Positions 1-6,065 are shown, counted from the first letter of the stretch. The stretch is 10,036 nt of DNA from Clostridiales bacterium (GCA_019421725.1 JAHZES010000016.1:8815-18850); one strand, 5' to 3'. The notes: generated by a model from the letters alone, not told the origin. Translations and numbers: made by a program.

Positions 1-154
1 GACCGGCGTGCGCGGCGCAAAGGCAGGCGGCTTTTCTGTCTGCGGCGTGTTTGATGAATCCTCTGCGCAGGACTGGGCAAAGATTTGTGAAGAAGCAGAT
101 TTTGCCCTTCCCAGCTTTTTGCAGGCGGAGCAGATAATTTTCGGAGAGAAATAA
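1..154 (+). CDS. HAD-family hydrolase, C-terminal end (5' truncated)
   Basis: Only the last 50 codons lie in the window; the reading frame begins at base 2 and ends with TAA at 152-154. The fragment contains G-x-x-A-G-G-F-S-V-C-G-V-F-D followed by a serine-rich loop, a tryptophan, and E-A-D-F-A-L-P-S-F. This matches the end of haloacid-dehalogenase (HAD) subfamily IA phosphatases of the phosphoglycolate phosphatase/beta-phosphoglucomutase type. In that family the core ends with 'A(G/A)M.VVGV.D...' and then 'W..I...AD..I..F'. The catalytic DxDxT motif, lysine and aspartate pair lie upstream and cannot be inspected, so the substrate is unknown. It is followed directly by a strong terminator and converges on the minus-strand operon. 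The family call rests on motif memory, not a search. Confidence 0.7.
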   Translation, partial: TGVRGAKAGGFSVCGVFDESSAQDWAKICEEADFALPSFLQAEQIIFGEK

Positions 155-162
155 AAAAAGAG

Positions 163-206
163 ACCGGCGGGCTTTCCGTTTCTTCGGAAAAGTCCGCCGG
201 TTTTTT
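163..206. terminator. Bidirectional intrinsic terminator between convergent genes
   Basis: An 8-bp GC-rich stem (163-170 with 194-201) continues through a G-T wobble and further A-T/G-C pairs (172-178 with 185-192, one bulged A) to a small TTTCTT-type loop. On the plus strand it is followed by a T6 run at 201-206, and on the minus strand by a T7 run (the A-run at 153-159). It can therefore end both the HAD hydrolase transcript and the minus-strand operon transcript that stops at 247. Confidence 0.88.
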
Positions 207-246
207 AGCGCGGATGCAAAAGGATTAGCTGCAGGGAGCAGCGTTT

Positions 247-993
247 TTACAGATGTTTCAGCAGACTGCGGTATTCAGACAGCGTTTGCGCCATGGCATT
301 CGCCGAAACGCTGCGGTACGGTGCAACGGAAAACCAGCCGTCAAAGCTGCGGGCAAGCAGAATGGAGATCAATTCCTTGATTTCGCCGTTGCCGCCCGCA
401 AGGGGAGTCGGCTCGCCGGTGCTGTAAAGTGAATCGTTGAGGCGGAGAAACCGGATCCGGTTTTTCAGCCTGCTGGCATAAAACATGTGGAAAAACGGGT
501 GGTGCGAAAGCGCGACAAATTCAGCGGGATTGTAAACCACGCCGGCAGATTCCGGCAGAAAACGCAGGAAATCAGTCATGGTCCTGTCGTCACGGAAGAA
601 GGAATGGCGCTCGTTTTCAAAAACGATGCCGATGTTCCACGCTTCGGCCATTTTCAGAATTTCGGCCAGTGCGGCAGGCTCGGGCGGTTGAGAACGGCCG
701 TTGAACGGAATGAGAATGTTTTGAACATTGAGCAGGTGCGCACGGCGAAACAGCTCGTTGAAGGCGGCAGGCTCGCCGGGAGAAAGCGCGGTGGAAAGCA
801 GCACGATCGTCTTGTTGGTGTCGATCAGTGCGCAGCGAATGTCTTCCACCTCGCTGCCGGAGCACTGTTCCAGCGGCTTTCCGCCAAAATCGGCAAGCTC
901 AATATGGTTGATGCGCAGTGTGTCGGCAACGCTGAGCCCTTCCTCCAGACTTTTCGATGCAAAGCGCGAAATGTCGCAGCTGAGTTGATACAT
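247..993 (-). CDS. Divergent xylose-isomerase-like TIM barrel protein
   Basis: This 248-residue protein is the last gene of the four-gene minus-strand operon. It has the pattern of the AP-endonuclease-2/xylose-isomerase-like TIM barrel superfamily: an I-E-L strand at 31-33, I-G-I-V-F-E-N at 121-127, V-V-Y-N-P-A at 152-157, L-R-L-N-D at 183-187, and a P-L-A-G-G-N-G-E-I segment near 197-205 that mirrors the usual 'PLGEGDGDI'. Family members usually bind a divalent metal through E, D, H and E. Here E126 is kept, but the equivalents appear to be N155, R184 and A224. It may have lost metal-dependent isomerase chemistry or bind a different ligand. The ATG start is supported by AGGAGG at 1002-1007, 8 bases away, sharing a base with the upstream gene's stop codon, so translation is probably coupled. 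Fold fairly sure; function unknown. Confidence 0.78.
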   Translation of the reverse strand: MYQLSCDISRFASKSLEEGLSVADTLRINHIELADFGGKPLEQCSGSEVEDIRCALIDTNKTIVLLSTALSPGEPAAFNELFRRAHLLNVQNILIPFNGRSQPPEPAALAEILKMAEAWNIGIVFENERHSFFRDDRTMTDFLRFLPESAGVVYNPAEFVALSHHPFFHMFYASRLKNRIRFLRLNDSLYSTGEPTPLAGGNGEIKELISILLARSFDGWFSVAPYRSVSANAMAQTLSEYRSLLKHL

Positions 994-1001
994 GGCGGTT
1001 T

Positions 1002-1007
1002 CCTCCT
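1002..1007 (-). promoter_or_regulatory. Ribosome binding site overlapping the upstream stop codon
   Basis: The minus strand reads AGGAGG, 8 bases before the ATG at 993. Its first base is also the first base of the TGA stop of the acyltransferase gene. The overlap fixes the start of the TIM barrel gene and suggests translational coupling. Confidence 0.75.
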
Positions 1008-1852
1008 CAAATCACGCAGATTTCGCACGTGTTGTCGTCACAGTGATTATGCGTGTAGCGTTCCGGGTCGATCGCTTCTCCGGAATAAAGCAGACGCGAC
1101 CAATGGCAGGAATTGCAGTGCTCGTTTTTGCAGATAAAGAAAAGGGGATCCTGCTGCAGGATCGGCAGTGCGATTTCGAACAGCTTCGGAATATCGATCA
1201 CCTTTACGCACGCGGAGCCGATCACGCCCTCCACCATTGCGTCGGTGCGCCGGAGGATCGGAGTGATATTGAGAAAATCGCGGTGGCCGGGCGGAAATTT
1301 CTTTAACGTAAATTTTTCTTCTCCCGGAAGATAAGTCGGCGCGCAGATGTCCAGCGTGCGCAAATATTTGGCGTCAATTAACTCTTCCAGCGAATGCATG
1401 ATCGTGTTGCGGTCCATATCTACGCCGAGCAGCATGGCCTTGCCGCCCAGGTCGCGCAGCTTCAGGTAGGGAGTGCCTTCGCCGCAGCCGGTGGGGCAGC
1501 TTTCGTGGTCCGCAGTGATCTCGGCGGCGTATTTTCCGAGCGCGGCAACGGAATGGACCGGGTGCAGGCTGCGCAATACGCCGGGCCGGCGGCGGAACAC
1601 CTCTGAAATTTCTCCTACGGCAGAAGGAGAGCTCGGCGCGTCAAAGGGCTGGAACCAGCCGGTCAAGGTGGACATCACGATCGTTCCCTCGCTGCCAACG
1701 GCTTCGCAAAGCGCGTCGATCACGCTGTCGGCGCCGCCCTCCACGTGGCCGATGCTGCTCAGGGCGCTGTGTACCAGCAGCACGTCCCCCTCGTGAATGC
1801 CCATCAGGCGCAGGCTGTAAAGAATATCCTCGCGGGTTATGTTTTTTTTCAC
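1007..1852 (-). CDS. AAC(3)-family acetyltransferase with a duplicated cysteine motif at its C-terminus
   Basis: The protein (281 residues from a GTG start) matches the antibiotic N-acetyltransferase AAC(3) family, which transfers an acyl group from acyl-CoA to an amine. Visible signatures, numbered from the GTG, are L-L-V-H-S-A-L-S-S-I-G (25-35), G-T-I-V-M-S-T (56-62), L-H-P-V-H-S-V-A-A-L-G (96-106), G-T-P-Y-L-K-L (126-132) and L-L-G-V-D-x-x-x-N-T-x-x-H-S-L-E-E (141-157). Many chromosomal family members do not act on aminoglycosides, and the sugar-enzyme neighbours favour a metabolic amine or amino sugar here. The tail has two copies of C-x4-C-x2-C (Cys241/246/249 and 271/276/279) with nearby histidines, which I do not recognise as usual for the family. 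A TTG three codons upstream (1861) is possible, but the GGAAAGGA site lies only 1 base from it and 10 bases from the GTG. Confidence 0.88.
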   Translation of the reverse strand: MKKNITREDILYSLRLMGIHEGDVLLVHSALSSIGHVEGGADSVIDALCEAVGSEGTIVMSTLTGWFQPFDAPSSPSAVGEISEVFRRRPGVLRSLHPVHSVAALGKYAAEITADHESCPTGCGEGTPYLKLRDLGGKAMLLGVDMDRNTIMHSLEELIDAKYLRTLDICAPTYLPGEEKFTLKKFPPGHRDFLNITPILRRTDAMVEGVIGSACVKVIDIPKLFEIALPILQQDPLFFICKNEHCNSCHWSRLLYSGEAIDPERYTHNHCDDNTCEICVI

Positions 1853-1862
1853 GGGTCTCAAA

Positions 1863-1870
1863 TCCTTTCC
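1863..1870 (-). promoter_or_regulatory. Ribosome binding site that decides the GTG start of the acyltransferase gene
   Basis: The minus strand reads GGAAAGGA here. It is 10 bases before the GTG ending at 1852 and 1 base before the alternative TTG at 1861, so the GTG is the more plausible start. Confidence 0.6.
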
Positions 1871-1876
1871 AAAAGC

Positions 1877-2569
1877 TCAGAGCGGAGTCTCCTCCGTGCG
1901 GCGGAGTACGGCGCGGCAGGGCGCACAGCTGGTTTTGGGAACGTGCAGCGGCAGCGCGGTAAGCCGGAAGAAGCCGCTGCCCGCCTGTTCCAGATTCACA
2001 CAGGGCGCGAGCATCAGAATATTGGCGCGGTAAAACGCTTCGAAAAAGCCCTGCGGATGCTCAAAGCTTTCCCAACGCGGAATGTCGCTGCCAAGCAGAA
2101 ACGGCTTCCGCGCGATCAGCCATTCCATGGCCTCGCGCGTAAAATACGGCGAACGGGAAAGATAATCGGGAGCGTCCCAGTTTTTTCCCCATCCGGTTCC
2201 AATGAGCAGCGCCTCGCCGGGGAGCGGCAGGTTTTCCGCTGCGGCCGCCAGCAGCATTGGCAGTGTGACCGACGTCCGTTCCGGCGCGGCAAAGGCTTCC
2301 TCCGGCAGCATCAGAACACGGCACGGAAGATCAACCAGCTTTTCCACGGGAACGTCGGCCAGCAAATAGCAGTTATCGTTGCCGAAAAAATGAGCGGGGG
2401 TTTCCAGATAGGTTCCCGTTTGGGAATTGAGCCCTTCGAAAATTTCGCAGTAAACACGCCCGCTGACCCACGGGACCTCCGGCAGAGGGCGCAGGTGAAA
2501 TTCGGGGAAGGGCGGTTCATAATGCCACATACCGGTTTTGATTTCACCGGTGAGATCGATAACTTGCAA
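1877..2569 (-). CDS. Cyclase-family (kynurenine formamidase-like) protein with altered metal motif
   Basis: The 230-residue protein has the outline of the bacterial cyclase/kynurenine formamidase family, metal-dependent amide or ester hydrolases. It shows I-D-L-T at the N-terminus, T-G-W-G-K-N-W at 125-131, L-L-G-S-D at 158-162, an N-L after the 'E-x-L-x-N-L' position (192-193), and A-L-P-L with a final P-C-R at 205-219. The signature H-x-G-T-H-x-D-x-P-x-H appears as Q-T-G-T-Y-L-E-T-P-A-H (50-60), so only the last histidine remains. The later His and Glu ligand positions appear to be Phe176 and Ala188. It could be a divergent enzyme using another metal set or a non-catalytic partner. The TTG start is supported by AGGAGG 8 bases upstream (2578-2583). 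It lies 29 bases after the isomerase gene and 24 before the acyltransferase start. Confidence 0.8.
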   Translation of the reverse strand: MQVIDLTGEIKTGMWHYEPPFPEFHLRPLPEVPWVSGRVYCEIFEGLNSQTGTYLETPAHFFGNDNCYLLADVPVEKLVDLPCRVLMLPEEAFAAPERTSVTLPMLLAAAAENLPLPGEALLIGTGWGKNWDAPDYLSRSPYFTREAMEWLIARKPFLLGSDIPRWESFEHPQGFFEAFYRANILMLAPCVNLEQAGSGFFRLTALPLHVPKTSCAPCRAVLRRTEETPL

Positions 2570-2577
2570 CAGAAAGG

Positions 2578-2583
2578 CCTCCT
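2578..2583 (-). promoter_or_regulatory. Ribosome binding site that fixes a TTG start
   Basis: The minus strand reads AGGAGG, 8 bases before the TTG at 2569. No ATG or GTG in this frame is as well placed, since the next ATG is codon 14. This supports TTG as the true start of the cyclase-family gene. Confidence 0.75.
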
Positions 2584-2598
2584 AACCTTTGCGAAAAA

Positions 2599-3474
2599 TC
2601 AGGTGTCGGACTCCGTAGGGGCAAACCAATCGGCAAATCCATGCCGTTTCAGGTAATCCATGCTGGTCTGCAGGCAGTCGAACGGGTCGCGGCCGTAGGT
2701 GTCGTCCTGCTCGATCAGAAAATATTCGCTGCCGCTTTCCAATCCGGCTCGCACGATCCGGTCGATCGGCAGCGTGCCCTCTCCAAGCTCGGCAAACTGA
2801 ATGTTGCCCGTGAACGTGTTCATAAAGCCGTCGCGGGCAAAACCGCCCTCCGGCATCTGAAACGGAGCGACCCGGTAATCCTTCAGATGCAGCAGGCGTA
2901 CCCGGCCGGAAAAGCGGCGGATAACCTCCAGCGGATCGGCTCCTCCGCGCTGGATCCAGTGAACGTCCAGCTCAAAGCCCAGCAGACGGGTGTTCCGGCG
3001 GAGGATCTCCAGCAATGTTTCTCCGTCGTACTTGGTGAATTCAATGTGATGGTTATGATAGTAAAGCGCAATACCGTGCTCCTGAAGGCGGGCGGCAAAT
3101 TCTTCGGCACGGCGGACAAAATCGAGCGCCTTTTCCCGGCTGCCCATCAGAGGGATCGGCAGCATTCCGATCCGCAGCAGGTCGCAGTTCAGCGCTTTGC
3201 AATCGGAAACGATCTTATCAAAATCGGTGGAGAGGGATTCTCCTCCCATGGGAGACGGATCCAGTGCGGCGGAGCATGCGGCAACGCGAATGTCAAACGA
3301 GTCGCAGGCGCGCCGAATCTCCGCAACGTTTTCAGCGGTCATCGGGATCTGGCTGATCTCAATACAATGGAATCCCATTTTCGCCAGCCGGCGAAGCACC
3401 TCAAAAGCGCCAAGCTCGCGCACTTTTCCGCCCAGCATCATCATCTGGACGCCGATCAGGCCTCTGTTGTTCAC
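2599..3474 (-). CDS. Sugar phosphate isomerase/epimerase family protein
   Basis: This is the first gene of the minus-strand operon, 291 residues, a xylose-isomerase-like TIM barrel. Its four expected metal ligands can be seen: E145 in Y-H-N-H-H-I-E-F (139-146), D170 in F-E-L-D-V-H-W (167-173), H196 in L-L-H-L-K-D (194-199) and E255 in F-L-I-E-Q-D-D (252-258). The F-A-E-L-G-E-G segment (227-233) is also typical. Such proteins isomerise or epimerise keto- and aldo-sugars, inositols or related polyols in the cytoplasm, but sequence alone does not reveal the substrate. The start is GTG; an AAAGGA lies about 12 bases upstream, slightly far, and no better in-frame start is seen before the M-M-M run at residues 11-13. 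It is the only one of the operon's two TIM barrels with an intact metal site, so it is probably the active isomerase. Confidence 0.88.
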   Translation of the reverse strand: MNNRGLIGVQMMMLGGKVRELGAFEVLRRLAKMGFHCIEISQIPMTAENVAEIRRACDSFDIRVAACSAALDPSPMGGESLSTDFDKIVSDCKALNCDLLRIGMLPIPLMGSREKALDFVRRAEEFAARLQEHGIALYYHNHHIEFTKYDGETLLEILRRNTRLLGFELDVHWIQRGGADPLEVIRRFSGRVRLLHLKDYRVAPFQMPEGGFARDGFMNTFTGNIQFAELGEGTLPIDRIVRAGLESGSEYFLIEQDDTYGRDPFDCLQTSMDYLKRHGFADWFAPTESDT

Positions 3475-3518
3475 AGCAGCACACCATCCTTTTTGTTTCA
3501 GTTTATTGTATAAAAAAT

Positions 3519-3547
3519 ATTATATCATGCACAAAAAATTGCTTCAA
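3519..3547 (-). promoter_or_regulatory. Sigma-A-type promoter for the minus-strand four-gene operon
   Basis: On the minus strand, TTGAAG (3547-3542) and TATAAT (3524-3519) are separated by exactly 17 bases, with a TG one base before the -10 (extended -10). Transcription would start near 3511, giving a leader of roughly 37 bases before the GTG at 3474. Confidence 0.75.
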
Positions 3548-3579
3548 CTGGGCAATATGCTGAAAAAACAAAATAATTT

Positions 3580-3608
3580 TTGACAAATAAAGCAGAAATG
3601 TTTCTATT
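3580..3608 (+). promoter_or_regulatory. Possible second plus-strand promoter upstream of the hairpin
   Basis: A perfect TTGACA (3580-3585) is followed after 17 bases by TCTATT (3603-3608), a 4/6 match to TATAAT. If used, the transcript would run through the hairpin at 3646-3673 toward the gene at 3750. The -10 is weak, so the call is tentative. Confidence 0.35.
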
Positions 3609-3645
3609 GAATTTCTTGCATAAATTTTGAAAAGAAATTGCAGCA

Positions 3646-3673
3646 CAGGGCCGCAGCCGTGCGGCTTGCCCTG
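3646..3673. other. GC-rich imperfect hairpin in the divergent intergenic region
   Basis: The arms CAGGG (3646-3650) and CCCTG (3669-3673) enclose an inner hairpin CCGCA-GCCG-TGCGG (3651-3664), with a short bulge on the 3' side. No T-run follows on either strand, so it is not an ordinary intrinsic terminator. It lies between the possible upstream promoter at 3580 and the main promoter at 3686. It could be an RNA structure in a long leader or a protein-binding dyad upstream of the -35. Confidence 0.5.
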
Positions 3674-3685
3674 CAAACGGAAATC

Positions 3686-3714
3686 TTGCACTTGCCTGCT
3701 CCTTATAATATAAT
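3686..3714 (+). promoter_or_regulatory. Sigma-A-type promoter for the gene at 3750
   Basis: TTGCAC (3686-3691) and TATAAT (3709-3714) are spaced by 17 bases. The predicted start near 3721 gives a leader of about 30 bases that carries GGAGGT at 3734-3739, 10 bases before the ATG. Confidence 0.75.
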
Positions 3715-3749
3715 GTAGTAACTGAAAAAATACGGAGGTCGGGTGTGCA

Positions 3750-5438
3750 ATGGACGTTTCTTCTGTTTCGGAGACGGTTCTGTTACGGTTGAAGGACGCT
3801 TACGATTACGCCGGGATGGTATATCATACAGATCCGCTCGCGGCGAGCGGACTTAGGCGGCACAGAATGCGCCGCTTTGTTTCTGCACAAATTTCGGGAA
3901 GCCTGGAGGAGCTGCCGGGCGAAATACGCGCGGTTCTGTTGAACGGGAACGACCGCCGGTTCTTTGCGCTTTTGCAGGAGGCTTCGGACGAGATAAAACG
4001 CCGTCAAAAAGCAGAGGGCGAAAGGTTTGGGAACGAATTTGCTTTTTGCGCGGAATCGGTCAGGCATGCGCTGGGACTGTTGCTGCGGTCGGAGGTCTGG
4101 CCGCCGGTTAAGGAGGATTCCGGAAAGGTCCGCATTTTGCTCGACGATACGCAGTCATATCGCAGAATATTGACTCTGACAAACGCGAAAGGCGCTCCGC
4201 TTGAAAAAGAAGGGTATTTTTGCAGTGGACTGACCCTGCGGCTGCGGGAAAGGAAGCACCGCTGCTGTCTGCGCGGAGAATTGACGGATCCGTGCGAGGA
4301 AGAGGTTTTTCCGTTTGCTTTGGAGTTTGACAGCGCATCAGTCGAGGTTCGGTTGTACAACGCCTGTGCCGGAACAACGCTGGACAGCCCGTGGGGTTTT
4401 CTGTCGGACATAGCCCGTTCAATTGAAATGAAAGCAGAGCTGCCGGGAGAATATTGCAGCAGCGCCGAAAGGGAGCTGCTGCCGCTGCTGCATGAAATCG
4501 CCACGCTGGAATCGTCGGCGTCCGGAGATCCGTCCTTCGGGAATCTAAAGCGCCTTGCAAAAAAGCATGGCGTTCCGAAGACGGTAAAACAACTGTGCAG
4601 GCTGGAAAGAAAGAGACCCGGCTCTTTTTTCTATAGAGCGGCGGCAAAAAGGCTGACCGCGCGCCTGTCCATGGAGAGCAATGCGCCGCTTTGGCGTGAG
4701 ATATATGAAAAGATACGGCTCTCGCAGGAGCAATACCCTGCAAAAGCAGAAAAAGAATATCCCAGCGACCGCCTGGAAAGCATCCGCGCAAGAATTCAAA
4801 AAGAAATGGAGGGTCACGGATATCTCGGCTCCTACCCGGATTTTTCAAAGGACGCACCCATGCAGGGAATTCATCTTGGAGAATCGTACGGCGTGACATA
4901 TGTTTTAGCCTGCCGAAAGTGCCGGTGCTTTATTCATTGCGTGGAATCCTACGAGGAGGCTTTCGGTCTGACGGTTCAGTTTTTGTGCGGAACGGCGCTG
5001 CTGAAAAAGAGCTGTGGGCCGAACAGCGTTTTTGATTGCATTTTTAACGCCAGAGGAAACAGAATGCTGCACTCGGTGTGGCATACCTTTTCTGTGGAAA
5101 ACCGGGAGCACGACGGTGGCTTCACGTTGGAAACGGATATCCGCATCGCGGTAAAGAAGGCGGAATGCAAAAAGCTCACAAAGCAAGAGAAAAGGGAATA
5201 TTACGGCGGGGCGATGCCCGGACTCGGTACCTTCCTTTCTGTGTTTCTGATAATGGGGGGAATGTTCGGGATCTTAATGACGTTGGCGATGATGTTGTTT
5301 TGCGTGGTTGTGACGGCCGCTTTTGCGGGGATATCCTCCGTGCCGGAAATGTTTCTGTCCATACCATGGCAACTGATTTTTGCAATCGGGTGGATCGGCT
5401 TTGGCGGAGCGATGGGAATCATTACGTTAAAAAAATGA
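3750..5438 (+). CDS. Membrane-anchored protein of unknown function
   Basis: I do not recognise this 562-residue protein with confidence; it may belong to a Clostridia domain of unknown function (DUF3878 comes to mind, unverified). There is no signal peptide. The first roughly 490 residues are soluble, with charged helical stretches such as 70-95 and 300-375. A cysteine cluster C-x2-C-x-C-x3-C lies at 388-397, inside a segment with many aromatic residues (about 376-415). The C-terminus has a long hydrophobic stretch at about 495-528 (one or two passes), a short linker, and another segment at about 537-559, ending in two lysines. The protein would therefore be tail-anchored with its large domain probably cytoplasmic. 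ATG follows GGAGGT by 10 bases and has its own promoter. It diverges from the sugar-enzyme operon and lies 81 bases before spoVT, so it is probably a single-gene unit. Codon use and length argue that it is real. Confidence 0.85.
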   Translation: MDVSSVSETVLLRLKDAYDYAGMVYHTDPLAASGLRRHRMRRFVSAQISGSLEELPGEIRAVLLNGNDRRFFALLQEASDEIKRRQKAEGERFGNEFAFCAESVRHALGLLLRSEVWPPVKEDSGKVRILLDDTQSYRRILTLTNAKGAPLEKEGYFCSGLTLRLRERKHRCCLRGELTDPCEEEVFPFALEFDSASVEVRLYNACAGTTLDSPWGFLSDIARSIEMKAELPGEYCSSAERELLPLLHEIATLESSASGDPSFGNLKRLAKKHGVPKTVKQLCRLERKRPGSFFYRAAAKRLTARLSMESNAPLWREIYEKIRLSQEQYPAKAEKEYPSDRLESIRARIQKEMEGHGYLGSYPDFSKDAPMQGIHLGESYGVTYVLACRKCRCFIHCVESYEEAFGLTVQFLCGTALLKKSCGPNSVFDCIFNARGNRMLHSVWHTFSVENREHDGGFTLETDIRIAVKKAECKKLTKQEKREYYGGAMPGLGTFLSVFLIMGGMFGILMTLAMMLFCVVVTAAFAGISSVPEMFLSIPWQLIFAIGWIGFGGAMGIITLKK

Positions 5439-5453
5439 GAAAGCATTTTATAA

Positions 5454-5482
5454 GCATAAATCTCCTCTGCTTGAAAATACTA
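5454..5482 (+). promoter_or_regulatory. Candidate sigma-G-type sporulation promoter for spoVT
   Basis: GCATA (5454-5458) matches the -35 pattern G-H-A-T-R. After 17 bases, AATACTA (5476-5482) matches the -10 pattern C-A-T-N-H-T-A except for its first base. The expected start near 5489 leaves a leader of about 30 bases with AAAGGAG at 5502-5508. No convincing sigma-A pair sits in this gap: TTGAAA at 5471 has no -10 at a proper distance. In Bacillus subtilis spoVT is a sigma-G gene, which fits. The motif is short, so chance agreement is possible. Confidence 0.45.
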
Positions 5483-5496
5483 CACATACAGTATTT
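5475..5496 (+). promoter_or_regulatory. Inverted repeat overlapping the candidate spoVT -10 region
   Basis: AAATACT (5475-5481) and AGTATTT (5490-5496) are perfect 7-base inverted arms 8 bases apart. The repeat overlaps the candidate -10 and start site, so it is well placed for an operator, possibly for autoregulation by the AbrB-like product of spoVT. AT-rich dyads of this size can arise by chance. Confidence 0.4.
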
Positions 5497-5519
5497 GCAA
5501 TAAAGGAGAATTTTAAGAT

Positions 5520-6065
5520 ATGAAAGCAACCGGAATTGTTCGCCGCATCGATGACCTGGGGCGAGTCGTGATCCCGAAGGAGATCCGCCGTACCCTGCGT
5601 ATCCGCGAAGGCGACCCGCTGGAGATTTTTACGGACAGCGAGGGCGGCGTCATCTTTAAAAAATATTCGCCGGTGGGAGAAATGTCGCCCATGGCCGTTC
5701 AATATACCGATGTACTGTCAAAAGTTGCAGGTCTGCCATGCTTTGTCTGCGACCGCGATCATGTGGTTGCAGCCGCAGGCGTTTCCCGCAAGGAGTATCT
5801 GGAGCGGAGAATATCGCCCGCATTGGAGGAAGTGATCGAGGGACGCCGCAGCTATTTTGCCAAAAAGGGAGAGGAACAGCCGATCCTCCCGGTGGAAGGC
5901 CTCGACAGAAGCGCGGCGGCGGTGATGCCGATTCTGGCCGGCGGCGATGTGTTCGGCGCGGTGGTGCTGATGCATGGCGACAGCGGCGCGGCTCCCGGTG
6001 AAACCGAGCAGAAGCTGGCTCAGACAGCGGCGGCGTTTCTCGGCCGGCTGATGGAAGAGGGATAA
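5520..6065 (+). CDS. spoVT: Stage V sporulation transcription regulator SpoVT
   Basis: This 181-residue protein is close to the length of Bacillus SpoVT (178). The N-terminal swapped-hairpin AbrB/SpoVT DNA-binding domain covers about residues 1-52, with the hallmark M-K-A-T-G-I-V-R-R-I-D-D-L-G-R-V-V-I-P-K-E-I-R-R-T. The rest (about 55-181) fits the GAF-like sensory domain of SpoVT, which separates it from the much shorter AbrB and Abh. In Bacillus SpoVT works in the forespore late in sporulation, adjusting sigma-G-dependent genes. ATG follows AAAGGAG by 11 bases. Its ligand, if any, is unknown. It has its own upstream region and is separated from rimP by 272 bases containing another promoter. 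No strong terminator is visible directly after the TAA, so some read-through into the rimP leader is possible. Confidence 0.93.
   Translation: MKATGIVRRIDDLGRVVIPKEIRRTLRIREGDPLEIFTDSEGGVIFKKYSPVGEMSPMAVQYTDVLSKVAGLPCFVCDRDHVVAAAGVSRKEYLERRISPALEEVIEGRRSYFAKKGEEQPILPVEGLDRSAAAVMPILAGGDVFGAVVLMHGDSGAAPGETEQKLAQTAAAFLGRLMEEG

Noticed and set aside
228..248. A 5-bp hairpin (GCTGC/GCAGC) followed by T5 on the plus strand, a possible second terminator.
   Set aside because: The stem is short, the far stronger terminator at 163-206 precedes it, and it overlaps the minus-strand stop codon. Probably chance.
1007..1852. Reading the AAC(3)-family gene as an aminoglycoside resistance determinant.
   Set aside because: It sits in a metabolic operon without mobile elements, and many chromosomal family members do not act on aminoglycosides. 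Resistance cannot be inferred.
1745..2656. Long plus-strand open frames (1745-2656, and also 2641-3513 and 487-1137) opposite the minus-strand operon.
   Set aside because: They mirror well-supported genes on the minus strand, have no recognisable domains, and lack promoter or ribosome binding site support.
4108..4899. A 263-codon minus-strand open frame inside the 562-residue gene.
   Set aside because: It is arginine- and proline-rich shadow translation. The plus-strand frame has a promoter, a ribosome binding site and membrane segments.
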